Counted from the first letter of the stretch, positions 21,815 to 33,735 are shown. The stretch: DNA of 64,000 nucleotides from Escarpia spicata (GCA_963995525.1 OZ023206.1:73872506-73936505), one strand, 5' to 3'. Made by a program: numbers and translations. The notes: a model not told the origin generated them from the letters alone.

Positions 21815-22240
21815 ACTCTTAAAATAGCATAGCAAGACGAATATCATTTGACAATTCAACACTATCATGACTAGGGCCTATCAATGAACAAACAACGACC
21901 TGCGAGCACGTCATGGTGTTTAAATACATTAAATCATGTAGTTTCTGTTGTAACATTTGGTAAATATTACAGTCACGACTGACAATTAACTACCAGGGCA
22001 TGATATTGAAGCTATTTGGGAGCTCGTTTTTATTGTTACCCCCATAACGCTAAAAGACATACTCTTCTGACTGCACCTAACTTGGTATATGTTGAGCATT
22101 ATCAGTCAAACACTGACAGCTGAACAAACTAACACATATTCGTTTAATTCGTTACGTAAAGCGCAACCGGACACCCCTCGACCGTGTAACCTTCTTCACG
22201 TCGACCCGTAGATCTACATCCCAACCCCCGAAGAGTGGAG
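21815..22240 (-). repeat. ZNF 3' flank with no adjacent array (possibly unit C)
   Basis: Homologous to 50398-50830: the ATAGCAAGACGAATATCATT start, the GACTAGGGCC block, the TTATCAGTCAAACA block and the GTAGATCTACA block. The homology stops where the LTR element is inserted (target TGGAG) and briefly resumes at 26765. No fingers follow. Its natural partner may be unit C at 37145, now separated by insertions. Confidence 0.6.
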
Positions 22241-22392
22241 TGTTGTGTTATACACTTGTAACAGTAATATATTATGAGAGAATGAGACAAACGCATATGT
22301 ATGTCAAAATGGCTGTATTTGAGAAGACACGCGAGATCAGCAGTGATCTCACGAGACTAGTGAGAGGTAGGATGATCGAGACTAACGTCACA
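22241..22392 (-). repeat. LTR (3' LTR of the minus-strand element)
   Basis: 152 bp, starting TGTGACG and ending AACACAACA on the minus strand (TG...CA termini). It matches the copy at 26613-26764 except for one G/C difference near 22280. Confidence 0.95.
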
Positions 22393-22402
22393 TCTCCCTT
22401 CC
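22393..22402 (-). promoter_or_regulatory. Polypurine tract
   Basis: GGAAGGGAGA on the minus strand, directly before the 3' LTR. It is the position that primes plus-strand DNA synthesis in LTR elements. Confidence 0.8.
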
Positions 22403-22434
22403 AAGTTCAATGAGTGCTTGGAGACAACTCTCAA

Positions 22435-25400
22435 CTATAGGTCCAGCCGTCGCGGTGGAATCACCACTCTCCCAGAACGTGTCACCACTCCAGTAGGAGC
22501 TGTGACCGCTGGAGGTGACACTGGTCTCGGCTCGCGCATACGAAGCGCAACCGGTGTCGTCGTCATCTCGGTAGATGACGGGTCGGCGTCGTCTGCTCGC
22601 TCGTCAGCCGTCACGTTAGGAGTCGGCTGCAGATGTCGCCGATTTCTTCTTAGGCAGGACGTCGGCGTTCGCACTACATACGACCGAGGTGTGTGTGCCG
22701 GACCCACCACCGTGCCGTTGACGTTCGCGTCTTTGACCCAGACTGGGTCGCCGGCCCGAAGAGTAGAAAGTGGTCGCGCGCGATTATATCGGTCGTACGC
22801 GTCTTTCTTCTTCTGACGCATCAGCTCTCTTCGCTCTCTCTCTCCCCTCGGCTCATCCCAGCGGGGCAGAAGAGTCGCAGGCACCGTTGGCACTAACGTG
22901 CGCAGCTGTCGGCCCATGCTTAGTTCAGCAGGCGAATAGCCGCACTCTAGTGCTGTCGATCTGTACGCCAACAAGGCATCGTACGGGTCGACCGCCTTCT
23001 TTAGTAGATTCTTGACAGTCTGGACGGCGCGCTCAGACTTGCCGTTACTTTGAGGAAAGCGAGGGCTGCTCGTGATGTGTTCAAAGCCCTGCGCTCTCGC
23101 GAATTTCGCAAACTCAAATGATGAATACTGGGGCCCGTTGTCGGAGATCACGGTCTCCGGAATGCCATGCCGGGCGAAGATCGACTTCAGATGAAGAATA
23201 ACTGATGACGAATCTGTTGTCTCCAGCCTGGCTACTTCGACGTAGCTGGAACAGTAGTCGACTACTAACAAGTAGGTCGACCGCCTGAAGAAGAACATGT
23301 CCGTCCCGACCTTCTGTCACGGCCGCAGATGACATTCCGACGCGATCATCGGTTCAGAGGGGTTTCGCCTCTCCCTTGCACACGTCGTGCAGTTCTTCAC
23401 AACTTCCTCGAGTTGTCGACTCAGTCCAGGCCACCACACTGAGGCCTGTGCTCGCGCCCTACACTTGACTACTCCCTGGTGTCCCTCGTGTAGTCGATCT
23501 ATCATCTCCAGTCTCATGGAGACCGGGATGACGAGACGTACTCCCTTGAGTAAGATGCCGTTGTGGACCGTAAGCTCTTGTTGACACTGCCAGTACGGTC
23601 TCAGAATCGACGGCAGAGAACAGTGGCTTGGCCAGCCCTCAGCACAGTAGCGCAGAACCTGGCTGCAGATCTCGTCACGCTGTTGTTGTTCCTTGATCTC
23701 CTGGAGACGTCTCTCCGTCGCCGGGATCTGTCCCACGACGAAATCTTCGTGAGCTGCCACTTCATCCGCGAACTGGAGTTCCGAGATGGTCAGCTCTCTC
23801 ACGTGCGGGGCTCGCGACAGTGCATCGGCTGTAATCAGCTCCTTCCCCGGCACGTGCTCGATCGTGTACGTATAACGCATCAGGCGCATACGATAGCGTT
23901 GAATCCGTGGAGTCAGCTCATCCAAGTTCTTCTTCGAGCTTAAGAGTGTCACAAGCGGCTTGTGATCTGTCTCTACGTGAAACTCCATACCGTACAGGTA
24001 ATCGTGGAAGCGCTCCAGTGACCACGTTGTCGCAAGAGCTTCCTTGTCGATTTGAGAGTATCGTTGTTCAGTCGGCGTCATCGCCCGAGAAGCGTACGCC
24101 AGTGGCCTGTTCGTACCATCGATCCTTTGTAGCAGGACAGCGCCAAGACCGAACGATGACGCATCTGCTGACACCGTCGTCGTCCTGTTCGGGTCGTATA
24201 GCGCCAGCACTGGCGTCGCACTGAGTTCGGCCTTTACCGCGTCGAAAGCCGTCTGCTGACTCGGCCCCCAGAACCACTGCGTGTCCTTTTGTAGCAATTC
24301 ACGCAACGGTTGCGTAACTGATGACAGCGTAGGCGAGAACTTTCCCAGCTGATTCGCCATGCCGAGGAAACGTCGTATGTGGCCTACATCTGTAGGCTGA
24401 CCCATCTCTGTGATGGCCTTCACCTTGGCAGGATCGGTCTTGATGCCTTCAGCCGTCACGACGTGACCCAGGTAGGTGATGCTTGATTTGCTGAACTCGC
24501 ATTTAGCAAAGTTCAAAGTCACTCCGTTGTCGGCCAGTCGCTTGAATACTGCCCGCACTCGTGTGTCGTGCTCCTCTGATGACGCGCCGAAGATGACGAT
24601 ATCATCCATCATACACAACACCCCGCTCAAGCCGTCAAGAACCGCACTCATGCGCTTCTGGAAGTGCTCAGGGGCTGACGTTATGCCGAACGGTAGCCTT
24701 CTGAAGCAATACCGCCCAAACGGCGTTATGAACGTCGTCAGCTCCTGACAGTTTGGCGACAGGGGAATTTGCCAAAACCCCGAGTTGGCATCCAACTTTG
24801 TGAAAACTTTCGCCCTAGCCAGTCGGCCAAGCGTCTGGTCGACTGAGGGCAGATCATGCTTTTCACGTCTGACACTCTCGTTGAGATGTGTCAGGTCGAC
24901 ACAGATACGCACTTTGTGCGTCACGACTCCATCTGACGACGTAGTAGTTGCCTTCGGTTTGGCTACCACTACCATGCCGGCGCACCAGTCTGTGGGCGCC
25001 TCGACTCGCATGATGACACCTGTGTCTTCCATTCGCTGCAGCTCCTGTCGAACCGTCTCGAGCAGAGGAATCGACACCCGTCGCGGCGTCGACAACGCAA
25101 ATGGGACCGCCCCCTCGCGTAACTGGATGTTGTAGTCGCCACGCATGCAACCCAACCCTACAAACAATTTCGGGTTGTCTTGTCTGATAACGTCGGCCGC
25201 TTCGACCGAGTCGACCGCCACACGTCGTACGAGATCGAGCATCTGGCAGACACGTCGACTGAGAAGTGACCGTCGTTGGCCACTGATGACGTAAACGTCC
25301 TCATCGACTACTGAGCCGTCACGCGACAGCTTGCCGACGAACTTGCCCTGGGCTTTTAGAACCATGTCGTTCGCGCCCACCAGCGTCTTCGACGTCATCT

Positions 25401-26397
25401 CCAGAGACGGACTTCCTGCCCGTCGGTAGTCGGCAGCCGAAATCACAGTGACGTCTGCACCCGTGTCGAGCTTGAAGCACACGTCGACTCGTTGTTTCGT
25501 CTTCATCACCTCGAGACTGATCGTTGATGACCACGGCTGATCACCTTTCGTCACCTCTCCAAGGAAGGAATACCCCTCCTCGTCGTCTCGGCTGACTGTA
25601 TCGACGGCCTTTGATGACCTACATACAGTTGAAAAATGACCACTGCGGTGGCACCTGAAGCATGTGGCTTCTCTCGCCGGACAGACTGCTCTCTGATGAG
25701 ACGACCGTCCACAGAACTCGCACTTGCGCGACGTCTTCGTGGTCGTGGCCTGCGTCTGACCTCCTTGAGGCCTGTTGGTCTTCTGTCTCGTGCCGCCGCT
25801 AACTTTCTTCTTTGACTTGACGAAGTCCACACTCGTCATTGTTGAAGAGGAAGCAAAGTTGCGAAGCATCGCCTGCTCTCGCTTGGCCGCCTCATTCTGA
25901 CGTGCCATGTCGATTGCTCGCTTCAGCGTAAGCTCAGCGTCTAGCTGAAGTTTCAGCGAGAGCGTCGTGTCTCTGATTCCCACGACAATCCTGTCTCTTA
26001 TCATCTCGTCGTTCAATTGACCGTAATCGCAGAACTCGGCCAGGCAGAAGAGGTCCGTGATGAAGGCGTCCACCATCTCCCCCTCCTCCTGACATCTTCG
26101 GTTGAACTTAGCGCGCTCGAAAATCGTGTTCCGACGAACTATGAAGTGTGAGTCAAACTTTGACTTCACCACCTCATACCGCTCCCTTTCTTCAGCTGTT
26201 AAGCCAAAGCCGGCCATAATATCATCGGCTTCATCGCCCATGGCGTAAACCAATGCGTTCACCTGCATGGCTTCACTCTTCTCATTCAGAGCAGAAGCCA
26301 GCCGAAACCGCTCAAAACGCCTGATCCACTTTGGCCACTCGTTGGGCTTTGTGAACACAAAGGGATCAGGCGGAGATACGTGGAATGACTGCGCCAT
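22435..26397 (-). pseudogene. gag-pol polyprotein, one internal stop
   Basis: The first ATG is at 26397 (MAQSFHVSPPDPFVF); the frame is open seven codons earlier but without ATG. About 1320 codons. The domains in order, with approximate residues, are: Gag capsid (1-220); two CCHC knuckles, CEFCGRSSHQRAVC and CFRCHRSGHFSTVC (about 225-260); aspartic protease with KLDTGAD (about 310); reverse transcriptase with FTKLDANSGFWQIPL and the MMDD box (about 595); RNase H with SADASSFGLG and ETDHKP (about 740-815); integrase HHCC zinc region (975-1010) and DDE core with VVDYC, SDNGPQY and GKSERA. A TGA at 23317-23319 lies between the integrase zinc region and its core, after CHLRP; relatives have Trp there. 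Otherwise the frame is intact. It makes virus-like particles and copies the element; full integrase would need readthrough. No homology to an infectious virus envelope is seen. Confidence 0.93.
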
Positions 26398-26599
26398 CTC
26401 CAAAAGTTCAGTATGCAAAGCGACAAGTCATTGGCAGTAGCACATGTGAAGCAGCGTAGCAGCACTAGCGAAGCGTTAGTAGCGAAGCGGTAATGTTCAA
26501 TCAATCAAAGTTCAGCGAAGCAGTGACAGCGAAGCTTTGACAGCGAAGCAGCAGCAGCTTAGAGTAACGTTCACTTACTCAGGCAGGTACTGACGGTAA

Positions 26600-26612
26600 A
26601 CTTCTGACATCA
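26600..26612 (-). promoter_or_regulatory. Primer-binding site, tRNA-Leu type
   Basis: On the minus strand the bases just inside the 5' LTR read TGATGTCAGAAGT. This is the complement of a typical tRNA-Leu 3' end (TGGTGTCAGAAGT) with one mismatch, at the third base. Confidence 0.65.
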
Positions 26613-26764
26613 TGTTGTGTTATACACTTGTAACAGTAATATATTATGAGACAATGAGACAAACGCATATGTATGTCAAAATGGCTGTATTTGAGAAGAC
26701 ACGCGAGATCAGCAGTGATCTCACGAGACTAGTGAGAGGTAGGATGATCGAGACTAACGTCACA
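26613..26764 (-). repeat. LTR (5' LTR of the minus-strand element)
   Basis: 152 bp with TG...CA termini, followed on the plus strand by the TGGAG target duplication. It would hold the promoter for the minus-strand gag-pol; no clear TATA box could be assigned. Confidence 0.95.
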
Positions 26765-26769
26765 TGGAG

Positions 26770-27124
26770 TAGGCTATATGGCATATGGTCGTTCCATATC
26801 CAAATAATGGATTACCGGGAACAAATTGTTACCTATGCATATATAGGGTCAATCAAAGCGCATTATTGTGCTCTTTAACATGATGAAAACTCCTCTTCAA
26901 TCCTCCTTGGGGAAAAAAAGTTATAGTCTTTTCAGTGAAGGACCCCTTTCTAGTTCAATTTCAATGAATTCCCATGTCGGAAACCACAGACACGATATAA
27001 GCATACGTGATCTGTGCCTAGATGCACTGTCAAAGTTCTTTAATATTGGCATGTCAAAGTTCTGTAAGCCTGTTTACCGGATATCGTATATCAAATGTAT
27101 TATGTTTCTGAATTGTCATACCAT
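26770..27124. other. Interval without a recognisable gene
   Basis: The first few bases (TAGGCTAT) continue the ZNF flank, then homology fades. A 108-codon frame at 26868-27194 resembles no known family and ends in the presumed LINE tail. Confidence 0.35.
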
Positions 27125-27353
27125 GGTGAGCTTTGGGTGGCTCCTTCGTGAGGCGACCAACATTGGTCTTAATAGGGGTCTCCCGTCCCTTTGACACCAC
27201 TGTTTCATTCACACTAATGTATTGTTTTGAATAGTTTATTTCGTGATTGTTTTTTTGTTGTATTGGGAATAAGGTAACGTATTGGTTGCATATGATTTAT
27301 GTATATTTATCGTCGATCAGTATTGTGTCACTGGGACAAATAAACATTTATTT
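27125..27353 (+). mobile_element. Probable LINE 3' UTR end, plus strand
   Basis: Ends in CTGGGACAAATAAACATTT followed by (TTCC)n. The LINE-L 3' end elsewhere reads TTTGGGACAAATAAATA, so this is probably the tail of a related element. A GGTGGCTCC...GGGGTCTCCC pair near 27136-27185 could be the counterpart of the conserved 3' hairpin. No coding part remains. Confidence 0.45.
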
Positions 27354-27560
27354 CCTTCCTTCCTTCCTTCCTTCCTTCCTTCCTTCCTTCCTTCCTTCCT
27401 TCCTTCCTTCCTTCCTTCCTTCCTTTCTTCCTTCCTTCCTTCCTTCCTTCCTTCCTTCTTTCCTTCCTTCCCTCCTGCCTTCCTTCCTTCATTCTTTCCT
27501 GCCTTCCTTCCTTCCGCCCTTCCTCCCTTCCTTCCTTCCTTCCTTCATTATTTCCTTCCT
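27354..27560. repeat. (CCTT)n microsatellite
   Basis: About 200 bp of CCTT/TTCC with scattered interruptions, which increase to the right. It probably grew from a LINE 3' tail. Confidence 0.95.
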
Positions 27561-29010
27561 TCTCAGCAGCATCGGCAGCTTGATGGCAGGATCAGGCTTG
27601 TCGGACTCGCTTGAAACGGTGTTTACATGATGTCCGGGAAGGCTGTTTCAAGAGCTCTAAGAGGACACTTTTTATTTAAAGCAGCACTCATGGCCAGACT
27701 CAAAGAAGCGGTGCTTCCGAGGAAATCAGTTCAGTGCGGCGATGGTGATCCTGTCGTGGTGCAGCACAGGACAACCGTTGAAATGGGTGACGTAGGTAAG
27801 GGAGACTTCACTTTAGAGGATGAAAGTGACTAAGTTTCCAGGGATGCTGACTCGGAATGTCACAAGGAGTTTGACATAACTTTGGATGAACTTGACTGCG
27901 ATTTATACGAGTCCACTAAGAGACTGAATAAGACTGAAGCAGAAGAGCTTCGTTTGTACTACGAACAGCTTAGAAATAACGAAATCGGTGTTGAGAGTAC
28001 TGGCGAGTGACCTGTTCTGATAAAGCAGAAAAACATCATGGAATACATCAAGTATGAACAAAAGAAGAGGTCAAGAACGGCACGTTCAATTGTGACTGAT
28101 ATACATGGAGTACATCGACCCTTTAAAGCTGCTCATTCGTGCAGAGAGGATAGACAGCTGGAATATGCATATAACTGCATTTCTTCGTATGCTGAACTTA
28201 TTTGCTGCCTCCGGCCACTACAACTGTGCCAAAACTGGTCGCATGTATCTCCAATGGATGTTAGAGCTGCTTCTAGCTACGCCTGGTTGTATGCACAGTT
28301 TACTGAGCATGGGTGCCACACGTAGCGTCGCAGCGATCGTAACTGGGCCGGCTTGTGGACAGATCTCACACTTGAGCAAGTAATGATGCGATCTGTAAAA
28401 AGCAAAGGTTGATTAACTGGAGGAAGACGGATCGCAGAGACGGTGAGATTGCTATGGGTATACAGTATGCATAAGTGTACCGAGGTGCACAAGGCCATGA
28501 CCGACGTCATAGGACTTGTCAACAGAACCAGTGAGCAGCACGTGGAGCTGGGAGCGCCGCTGTAATTGAGATTTTGAGGATTTGAAACTAATCTTCAACT
28601 GGCTTTCTCAGCATTATCCCTTTGATATTGATAGGCACGAATTGAGATAGCAGTCATCAACGTACCGTAGTGACGGTGCCAATTGAAACGATGTGGAAGA
28701 AGTTGGTTAATCGCTACGAGAGAAAATTGATAACGTCAAGGTTCAATAAGCATCGATGAAACGCAGTGAGACAGTCCACACTTTGATTCATTTAATGAAA
28801 GGAATCAAGGTCGATCAGCAGACGGTGCATGTTGATCCACTTATTCTGTTTTCAAGACTGCTGGTCATTCTAGAACGATGCGAAGACACAGCATCCTACT
28901 TTCAATACGAGCTTACTCCGTCCCCAACATATCTGTTCAAATACTTTGCTATGCGTAAGCCGAATAAGGCAATTTTGGCAAACAGATTGACTAGTGTACG
29001 AAATGTGTTG
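27561..29010 (+). pseudogene. CXC-domain family protein, N-terminal half, decayed
   Basis: Fragments in changing frames follow the order of a large multi-copy invertebrate protein family: SLMAGSGLSDSLETVFT, MMSGKAVSRALRGHFL (27627), LYMEYIDPLKLLIRAERI (28099), LFAASGHYNCAKTGRMYLQ, then RRSDRNWAGLWTDLTLEQV with a stop after KSKG, EQHVELGAPL (28550), and DPLILFSRLLVILER through YELTPSPTYLFKYFAMRKP (28840-28960). At least six stops or frameshifts break it. The family's C-terminal half is at 36043-37131, and a nested LINE/LTR insertion lies between. The recognisable left limit is at the CCTT repeat. The family function is unknown. I recognise it by its conserved blocks and have no gene name. Confidence 0.75.
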
Positions 29011-29289
29011 CTCCACTAAGTGGCTGCACCATAGCAAACTCTTATATTAAAGCATTTTACCAGTTTTTTTATTTCGATACAGCATTGCTCTTTTTAGTGT
29101 TGTTTTGTGAAGGTATCAGATCGACGATGGACTATGCTGTTTTTGGTATTTAGCGACTCTTTAATATTTGAGTAATTTATACCTGTACAGTGAACTGCAC
29201 AGTGAAATGCACCTGTGCCACAACATTGTTGCTGATCGACCAGGCGTGACGGCAACAACAGGACCACTGCACAGCCATTCGTCACAGCA

Positions 29290-29744
29290 TGTTCGCGTAC
29301 AGTCTAACTGACCTACATCGGATTGGACGTGCGATTGCGACCAGATTTCACCTTACACTAGATCACTTGGACGCTTGAAAAATCGGCAGACTCGCAGGGT
29401 CTGTAGGGCAGGGAATTCAACGCAAAGACCAGTTACTATGCTAATTAACCATCGGCCCCCTCCATCGTTTACCGCGAGACGTAACACCTGCATGCAGATT
29501 CTTATTCGAATTACGTTTGACAGCCCAACTACTGCTATGATTCGGCTGTTGAGCGTAAGATCTCTTCGTAACAAAGCAGACTTTGTCACAGACTACATAT
29601 GTGAACACACGACATATCGTCATTCTGCGCCTGACAGAGACGTGGTTGTGCAATAATTATGAGACTTTCATTTCAGCGATGATCCCTGACGGCTACAATT
29701 TTGAACATCTCCCGCGGATTAATCGACGGGGTGAGAGAGTTGGT
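29290..29744 (+). pseudogene. L2-like LINE, endonuclease N-terminal part
   Basis: LLSVRSLRNKADFVTDYICEH-like residues near 29545-29600 (the N-terminal Asn/Arg region of the apurinic endonuclease), then LTETWLCNNYETFISAMIP and GYNFEHLPRINRRGE in the next frame. Coding stops at 29744, where the LTR element with target duplication TTGGT is inserted. The endonuclease resumes at 33940 with GDFNVRCGNDDDKD. The 29020-29289 stretch is probably this LINE's 5' UTR. Confidence 0.75.
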
Positions 29745-29930
29745 TGTCACGATATTGGTATTTATTACTGGGACATTCTCCGACAGCGACACTGGGCATC
29801 GGGGTCACGGGGTCGAGTACGTGTCACGATGGCGCGAAGCAAGTGATTCTGTTTGTATTAATTCAATAAATACTTATAACACTTTCTATAGCATGTACAG
29901 TTCTAATCAAAGCACCACCCCAACATAACA
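29745..29930 (+). repeat. 5' LTR
   Basis: 186 bp with TG...CA termini. Contains AATAAATACTT, a possible polyadenylation signal. Differs from the 3' LTR at six positions (about 97 percent identical). Confidence 0.95.
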
Positions 29931-29941
29931 TGGTGTCAGTG
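29931..29941 (+). promoter_or_regulatory. Primer-binding site, tRNA-Leu type
   Basis: TGGTGTCAG directly after the 5' LTR matches the complement of a tRNA-Leu 3' end for nine bases. The element at 22241-26764 has the same type of site. Confidence 0.65.
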
Positions 29942-30063
29942 CGTATGTACACGAACCGCTAACGCCCAGTTTGTGACATTATCGCTTGTGGTGAGTGTTC
30001 TGAACTGTTTAGTGTTCGCTGGCACTGCTGTACTCTGGCCTACCGTATCTGACAACGTCAACG

Positions 30064-30807
30064 ATGGCAACGTCGAACATTCCTACGCAAAAACCGTTGA
30101 ACATCAATGATAAATCGGCCGCAATTCTGTGGAAGGCCTGGCGTAAAACGTGGAAGCGGTTCGAAATTGCGACCGGCATCGACGAGGCGTCAGATAAGAA
30201 AAGAGTGTGTACACTTCTGTCGGTGATTGGCGATGACGCTGTCAAAGTGTATGACGCCTTTCAATACGCGGATGGTGAAAGTGAAGACAACTTGGAAGAC
30301 GTCCTGCGGAAGTTTGAAGGGCACTGCAACCCACGAAAAAATACCATATTTGAGAGGTACAAATTTCAATGCCGAAACCAAGAGGCTGGAGAGTCCGGTG
30401 CGCAATACATGACAGAGCTACGCCTTGCTGCAGACAGCTGCGATTTCGGTGGCATAACGACCAGCCAAATCATTCGGGACAGATTCGTACACGGTTTGCG
30501 CGATGCGAAAGTGCGCGAACGCCTACTGCGGGAGAATGCTCTGACTCTCGAACGAGCGTATGAAATGGTGCAAGCAGCTGAAGCAACGGTAGTGCAGACA
30601 CACGCCATGTCAGGTGATCAGGCAGTGTGCACCGTGCAGGCGCCCAACAGATTCCGCGGACGCGATCAAGGTCATAAAGATAGAGAAGGCAGGGATGTTT
30701 GCAAGAACTGTCCGTACGACCACGGTCCCAGAAGCTGCCCAGCCTACGGCAAGGAGTGCCGGAAGTGTGGAAAAAAGAAAAAAAATTCAAAGCAAATGCC
30801 ACAATAA
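30064..30807 (+). pseudogene. Gag, frameshifted at its C-terminus
   Basis: A 247-codon frame from ATG 30064. The capsid-like part (WKAWRKTWKRFEIATGI, NTIFERYKFQCRNQEAGE) is the same architecture as the other element's Gag. One CCHC knuckle, CKNCPYDHGPRSC, is at about residue 220. A second starts CRKCGKK but is lost in a frameshift within an A-rich run near 30771-30785, after which the frame ends. Pol continues in another frame. Gag assembles particles and binds the element RNA. Confidence 0.85.
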
Positions 30808-32463
30808 AAGCATAAGACAAGTGCAGACGTCAGCATCAGATGATGAGTATAGTGTTGGAACACTAAGAGTGAACAGTGTGGGCATTAGACGTCGGGCGAT
30901 GATAACACTTGGCTTGGGTGACGACGGCGTGCCGGTGCCGTTCCAGATAGACAGTGGGGCTGATTGTTGCGTGCTGCCGCGCGATGAGTACGTGAGGGCA
31001 ACAGGGGACAGATCGCTGGCGAATCTGAGGCCAATTAAATTCGTCATTGTAACATACAGGCTCAAGGACACGTACACTATCCAGATTGACGAGTCTGTGA
31101 GGCCTGTAGTGCACGCTCCAAGACGTGTACCGGTACCACTGCGTGAACAGCTGAGGGAGAAACTCGACGAGCTGGTGGCCGATGCAATCATAGCACCCGT
31201 AACAGAAGCCACCGACTGGGTGTCTAGCATGGTTGTCGTGCAGAAGCCCAATGGGAAAATCAGGCTGTGTCTAGACCCCAAAGACCTGAACACTGCCATT
31301 CGGCGCGAGCATTACCCGATTCCAACCATCGAGGAGGTGAGCACTCGAATGAAACAGGCACGCTTCTTCACAGTGATGGACGCACAAAACGGGTTTTGGC
31401 AGATTTCGCTAGATGACAAGTCCAGCATGCTAACCTGTTTCAACACGCCATTCGGCAGATACCGGTGGTTGAGGGTGCCGTTTGGCATAAACTCAGCCCC
31501 GGAAATATGGCAGCGCTCAATGAATCAACTGGTGGAAGGCCTGGCCGGCATTGAAGTAATTCACGATGACTTCCTTATCGTCGGTTGCGGTGCTACTGAT
31601 GAGCAAGCGGAGGCTGACCACGACCAGAACCTGCGAGCATTCTTGGAGCGGGCTAGAGAACGAAACTTACGGTTGAACGCGGGCAAGATGAAGTTGAAGT
31701 TGACGGAAGTCCCGTACATCGGACATATTCTGACGCGATCAGGTCTCCGGGTGGACCCTACGAAGGTCGAGGCCATCGTGCGAATGCCGGTTCCGGAAGA
31801 CGTCAAGGCGGTGCAGCGGCTACTTGGTACTGTCAACTACCTGGCGAAGTTCGTGCCACATTTATCAGCGATACTTGAGCCGCTCAGACATCTCGTGAAC
31901 AAGGAGATTGAATGGAGTTGGCTACATATCCACGAGCAAGCATTCAATGAGATGAAGAGGGCCCTCACAACTACGCCGGTGTTGCAATACTACGATGTGA
32001 CGAAGGCAGTGTGTATCCAGTGCGATGCATCAGACAGCGGTCTCGGGGCGAGTTTGCTACAAGATGGACTTCCGGTGGTGTAAGCGTCTCGGGCGCTGAC
32101 GGCGACCGAGAGAAACTACGCCCAAATAGAAAAAGAGCTTCTCGCGATCGTGTTCGCCTGCGAGAGATTTGACCAGTACATATACGGGAGAGAGAATGTG
32201 TCTGTGCAGAGTGACCACAAGCCTCTGGAAGCGATCTTCAGAAAGCCTCTCGTAACTGCACCGAAACGCCTACAGCGCATGATGCTGCGTCTGCAGCGGT
32301 ACACCTTGGACGTGACGTATACACGTGGGATCGATATGCATATCGCCGACACACTGAGCAGAGCGTACATTCCCGGCGAGCCGAGTGTCCACGCCACGGG
32401 TGGCCTTCGCAGAAATCGGACACTGATCTGGATCTTCGAGCGTACTACAGTGTACGGCACGAA
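30790..32463 (+). pseudogene. pol: protease, reverse transcriptase, RNase H
   Basis: Protease motif FQIDSGADCCVLP near 30945. A deletion of roughly 100 codons then joins the protease end to the pre-RT segment (IDESVRPVVHAPRRVPVPL). The RT has FFTVMDAQNGFWQISL and the box IHDDFLIVG near 31560. RNase H starts CIQCDASDSGLGA near 32015. A TAA stop at 32081-32083 replaces a codon before ASRALTATERN, and the same frame continues through AIVFACERF, SDHKPLEAIF and ADTLSRAY. A frameshift near 32400 precedes the integrase. These lesions make autonomous copying impossible. Confidence 0.88.
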
Positions 32464-32469
32464 CTGACG

Positions 32470-33693
32470 GTGCAGGATGGTCTGTTGTTTAAAGACTCCA
32501 GGATAGTGGTTCCCGCTCGATTGCGCAAGGACATCATCTCGTCTATTCACAGATCGCATCAAGGGATACAGGGCTGCATACGTATAGCGAAGGACACCGT
32601 CTACTGGCCGTTGATGAACCAGCAAATTGCCGATTACGTCAGTCAATGCAGCGTCTGTAACCCGCACAGGCCAGATCAATGCAAAGAGCCGCTGCTGCCT
32701 CATGATGTACCTGGGCGGCCGTGGGCTAAGGTTGGCGCCGATTTGTTTGAACTGCATGGCCAACACTATTTAGTCCTGGTTGACTACTATTCAAACTTCT
32801 TCGAGTTGATGAGATTGACGTCAAGTACGCGCGCGAAGTGTGTGATCGACGCGATGAGATCCCAGTTTGCGCGTCATGGGTCACCAGAGCTTCTTATGTC
32901 GGACAATGGCCCGCAGTTCTCGTGCGGCGAGTTCCAGGAGTTTGCGAAGAAATGGGACATAGAGCATATAACCAGCAGTCCGAGATATGCCCAGAGTAAT
33001 GGTCAGGTCGAGAGGGCCGTGGGCACCGTGAAGAACCTCGTCAAAAAGGCAATCGATGATGGCGGCGACATCCAGTTGGCGCGGTTGAGTTTCCGGAACA
33101 CCGTCCGTGAAGGTTACAGCGCGTCTCCGGCACAACTGTTATTCGGACGCCGCTGCAGAACACTTCTACCGACCCAACGCAGGATGCTGAAACCTAAACT
33201 CGCCGTCAATGTGTTTCGCGACAGAGCCGCAAACAAAAAGGCGCAGTGTGCACAATACAACTGATCGGCACATTACCTGGCGCCAATAGCACTGGGCAGT
33301 GCAATTCGGATGAAGTTGCCTGGCGACGAGACATTGACGCTTAGGGAATGCACGAAGCAGCTGTCCCATCGTTCGTATGCTGTGCTGATCAACGGTCACG
33401 TGTACAGGCGCAACCGGCGACCTCTACGGGTCGTCGACGAAAGGCTGCCGGCGTCGCTACTTGATAGTTCACGCTCGGCGCCTTCTACACACCGTGAAGA
33501 GTCACGTCCGGAAGAGTCGCCCAGTTGGGAAGACTCGGCACCTCCGGACGATTCGCCAACTCATGAAGACGCGTCGTGTCGTGAAGATATCGAATTGACG
33601 CCTGTCACGCCAGCACGTGTCACCCCATCTCCGACGCGCAGAGAGACACGTGCTCGCAGGCCACCGGCGTATTTAGCAGACTATCAGCAGTAG
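32470..33693 (+). pseudogene. pol: integrase and C-terminal tail
   Basis: The zinc region is HRSHQGIQG...CSVCNPH, and the DDE core has LVDYYSNFF, SDNGPQFSCGEF and SNGQVERAVGTVK, so all three acidic residues are present. A TGA at 33262-33264 interrupts the frame after QCAQYN. The same frame resumes (33310 onward) through GHVYRRNRRPLR, a GPY/F-like region without a chromodomain, to a Pro/Ser/Glu-rich tail ending near AYLADYQQ. Integrase inserts the cDNA into the host genome. Confidence 0.88.
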
Positions 33694-33735
33694 CGCCTGT
33701 TTTGTATAGTTATGTTTTGTTTCGTTCCTATTGTT

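Larger units (their letters stand above)
22241..26764 (-). mobile_element. Ty3/gypsy LTR retrotransposon, near-intact, minus strand
   Basis: A complete element of 4524 bp: two 152-bp LTRs differing at one base, a TGGAG target duplication (22236-22240 and 26765-26769), a primer-binding site, a polypurine tract and one gag-pol frame broken by a single stop. Domain order protease-RT-RNase H-integrase identifies Ty3/gypsy. There is no envelope frame. It is visibly GC-richer than the surrounding DNA. The LTR match implies a recent insertion. It sits in the flank of a ZNF unit. Confidence 0.95.

Noticed and set aside
22418..22816. 132-codon plus-strand frame
   Set aside because: It is the antisense of the C-terminal tail of the minus-strand pol.
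27247..27630. Frame of LPSF repeats
   Set aside because: It is a translation of the (CCTT)n microsatellite; only its last 17 or so codons belong to the CXC pseudogene.
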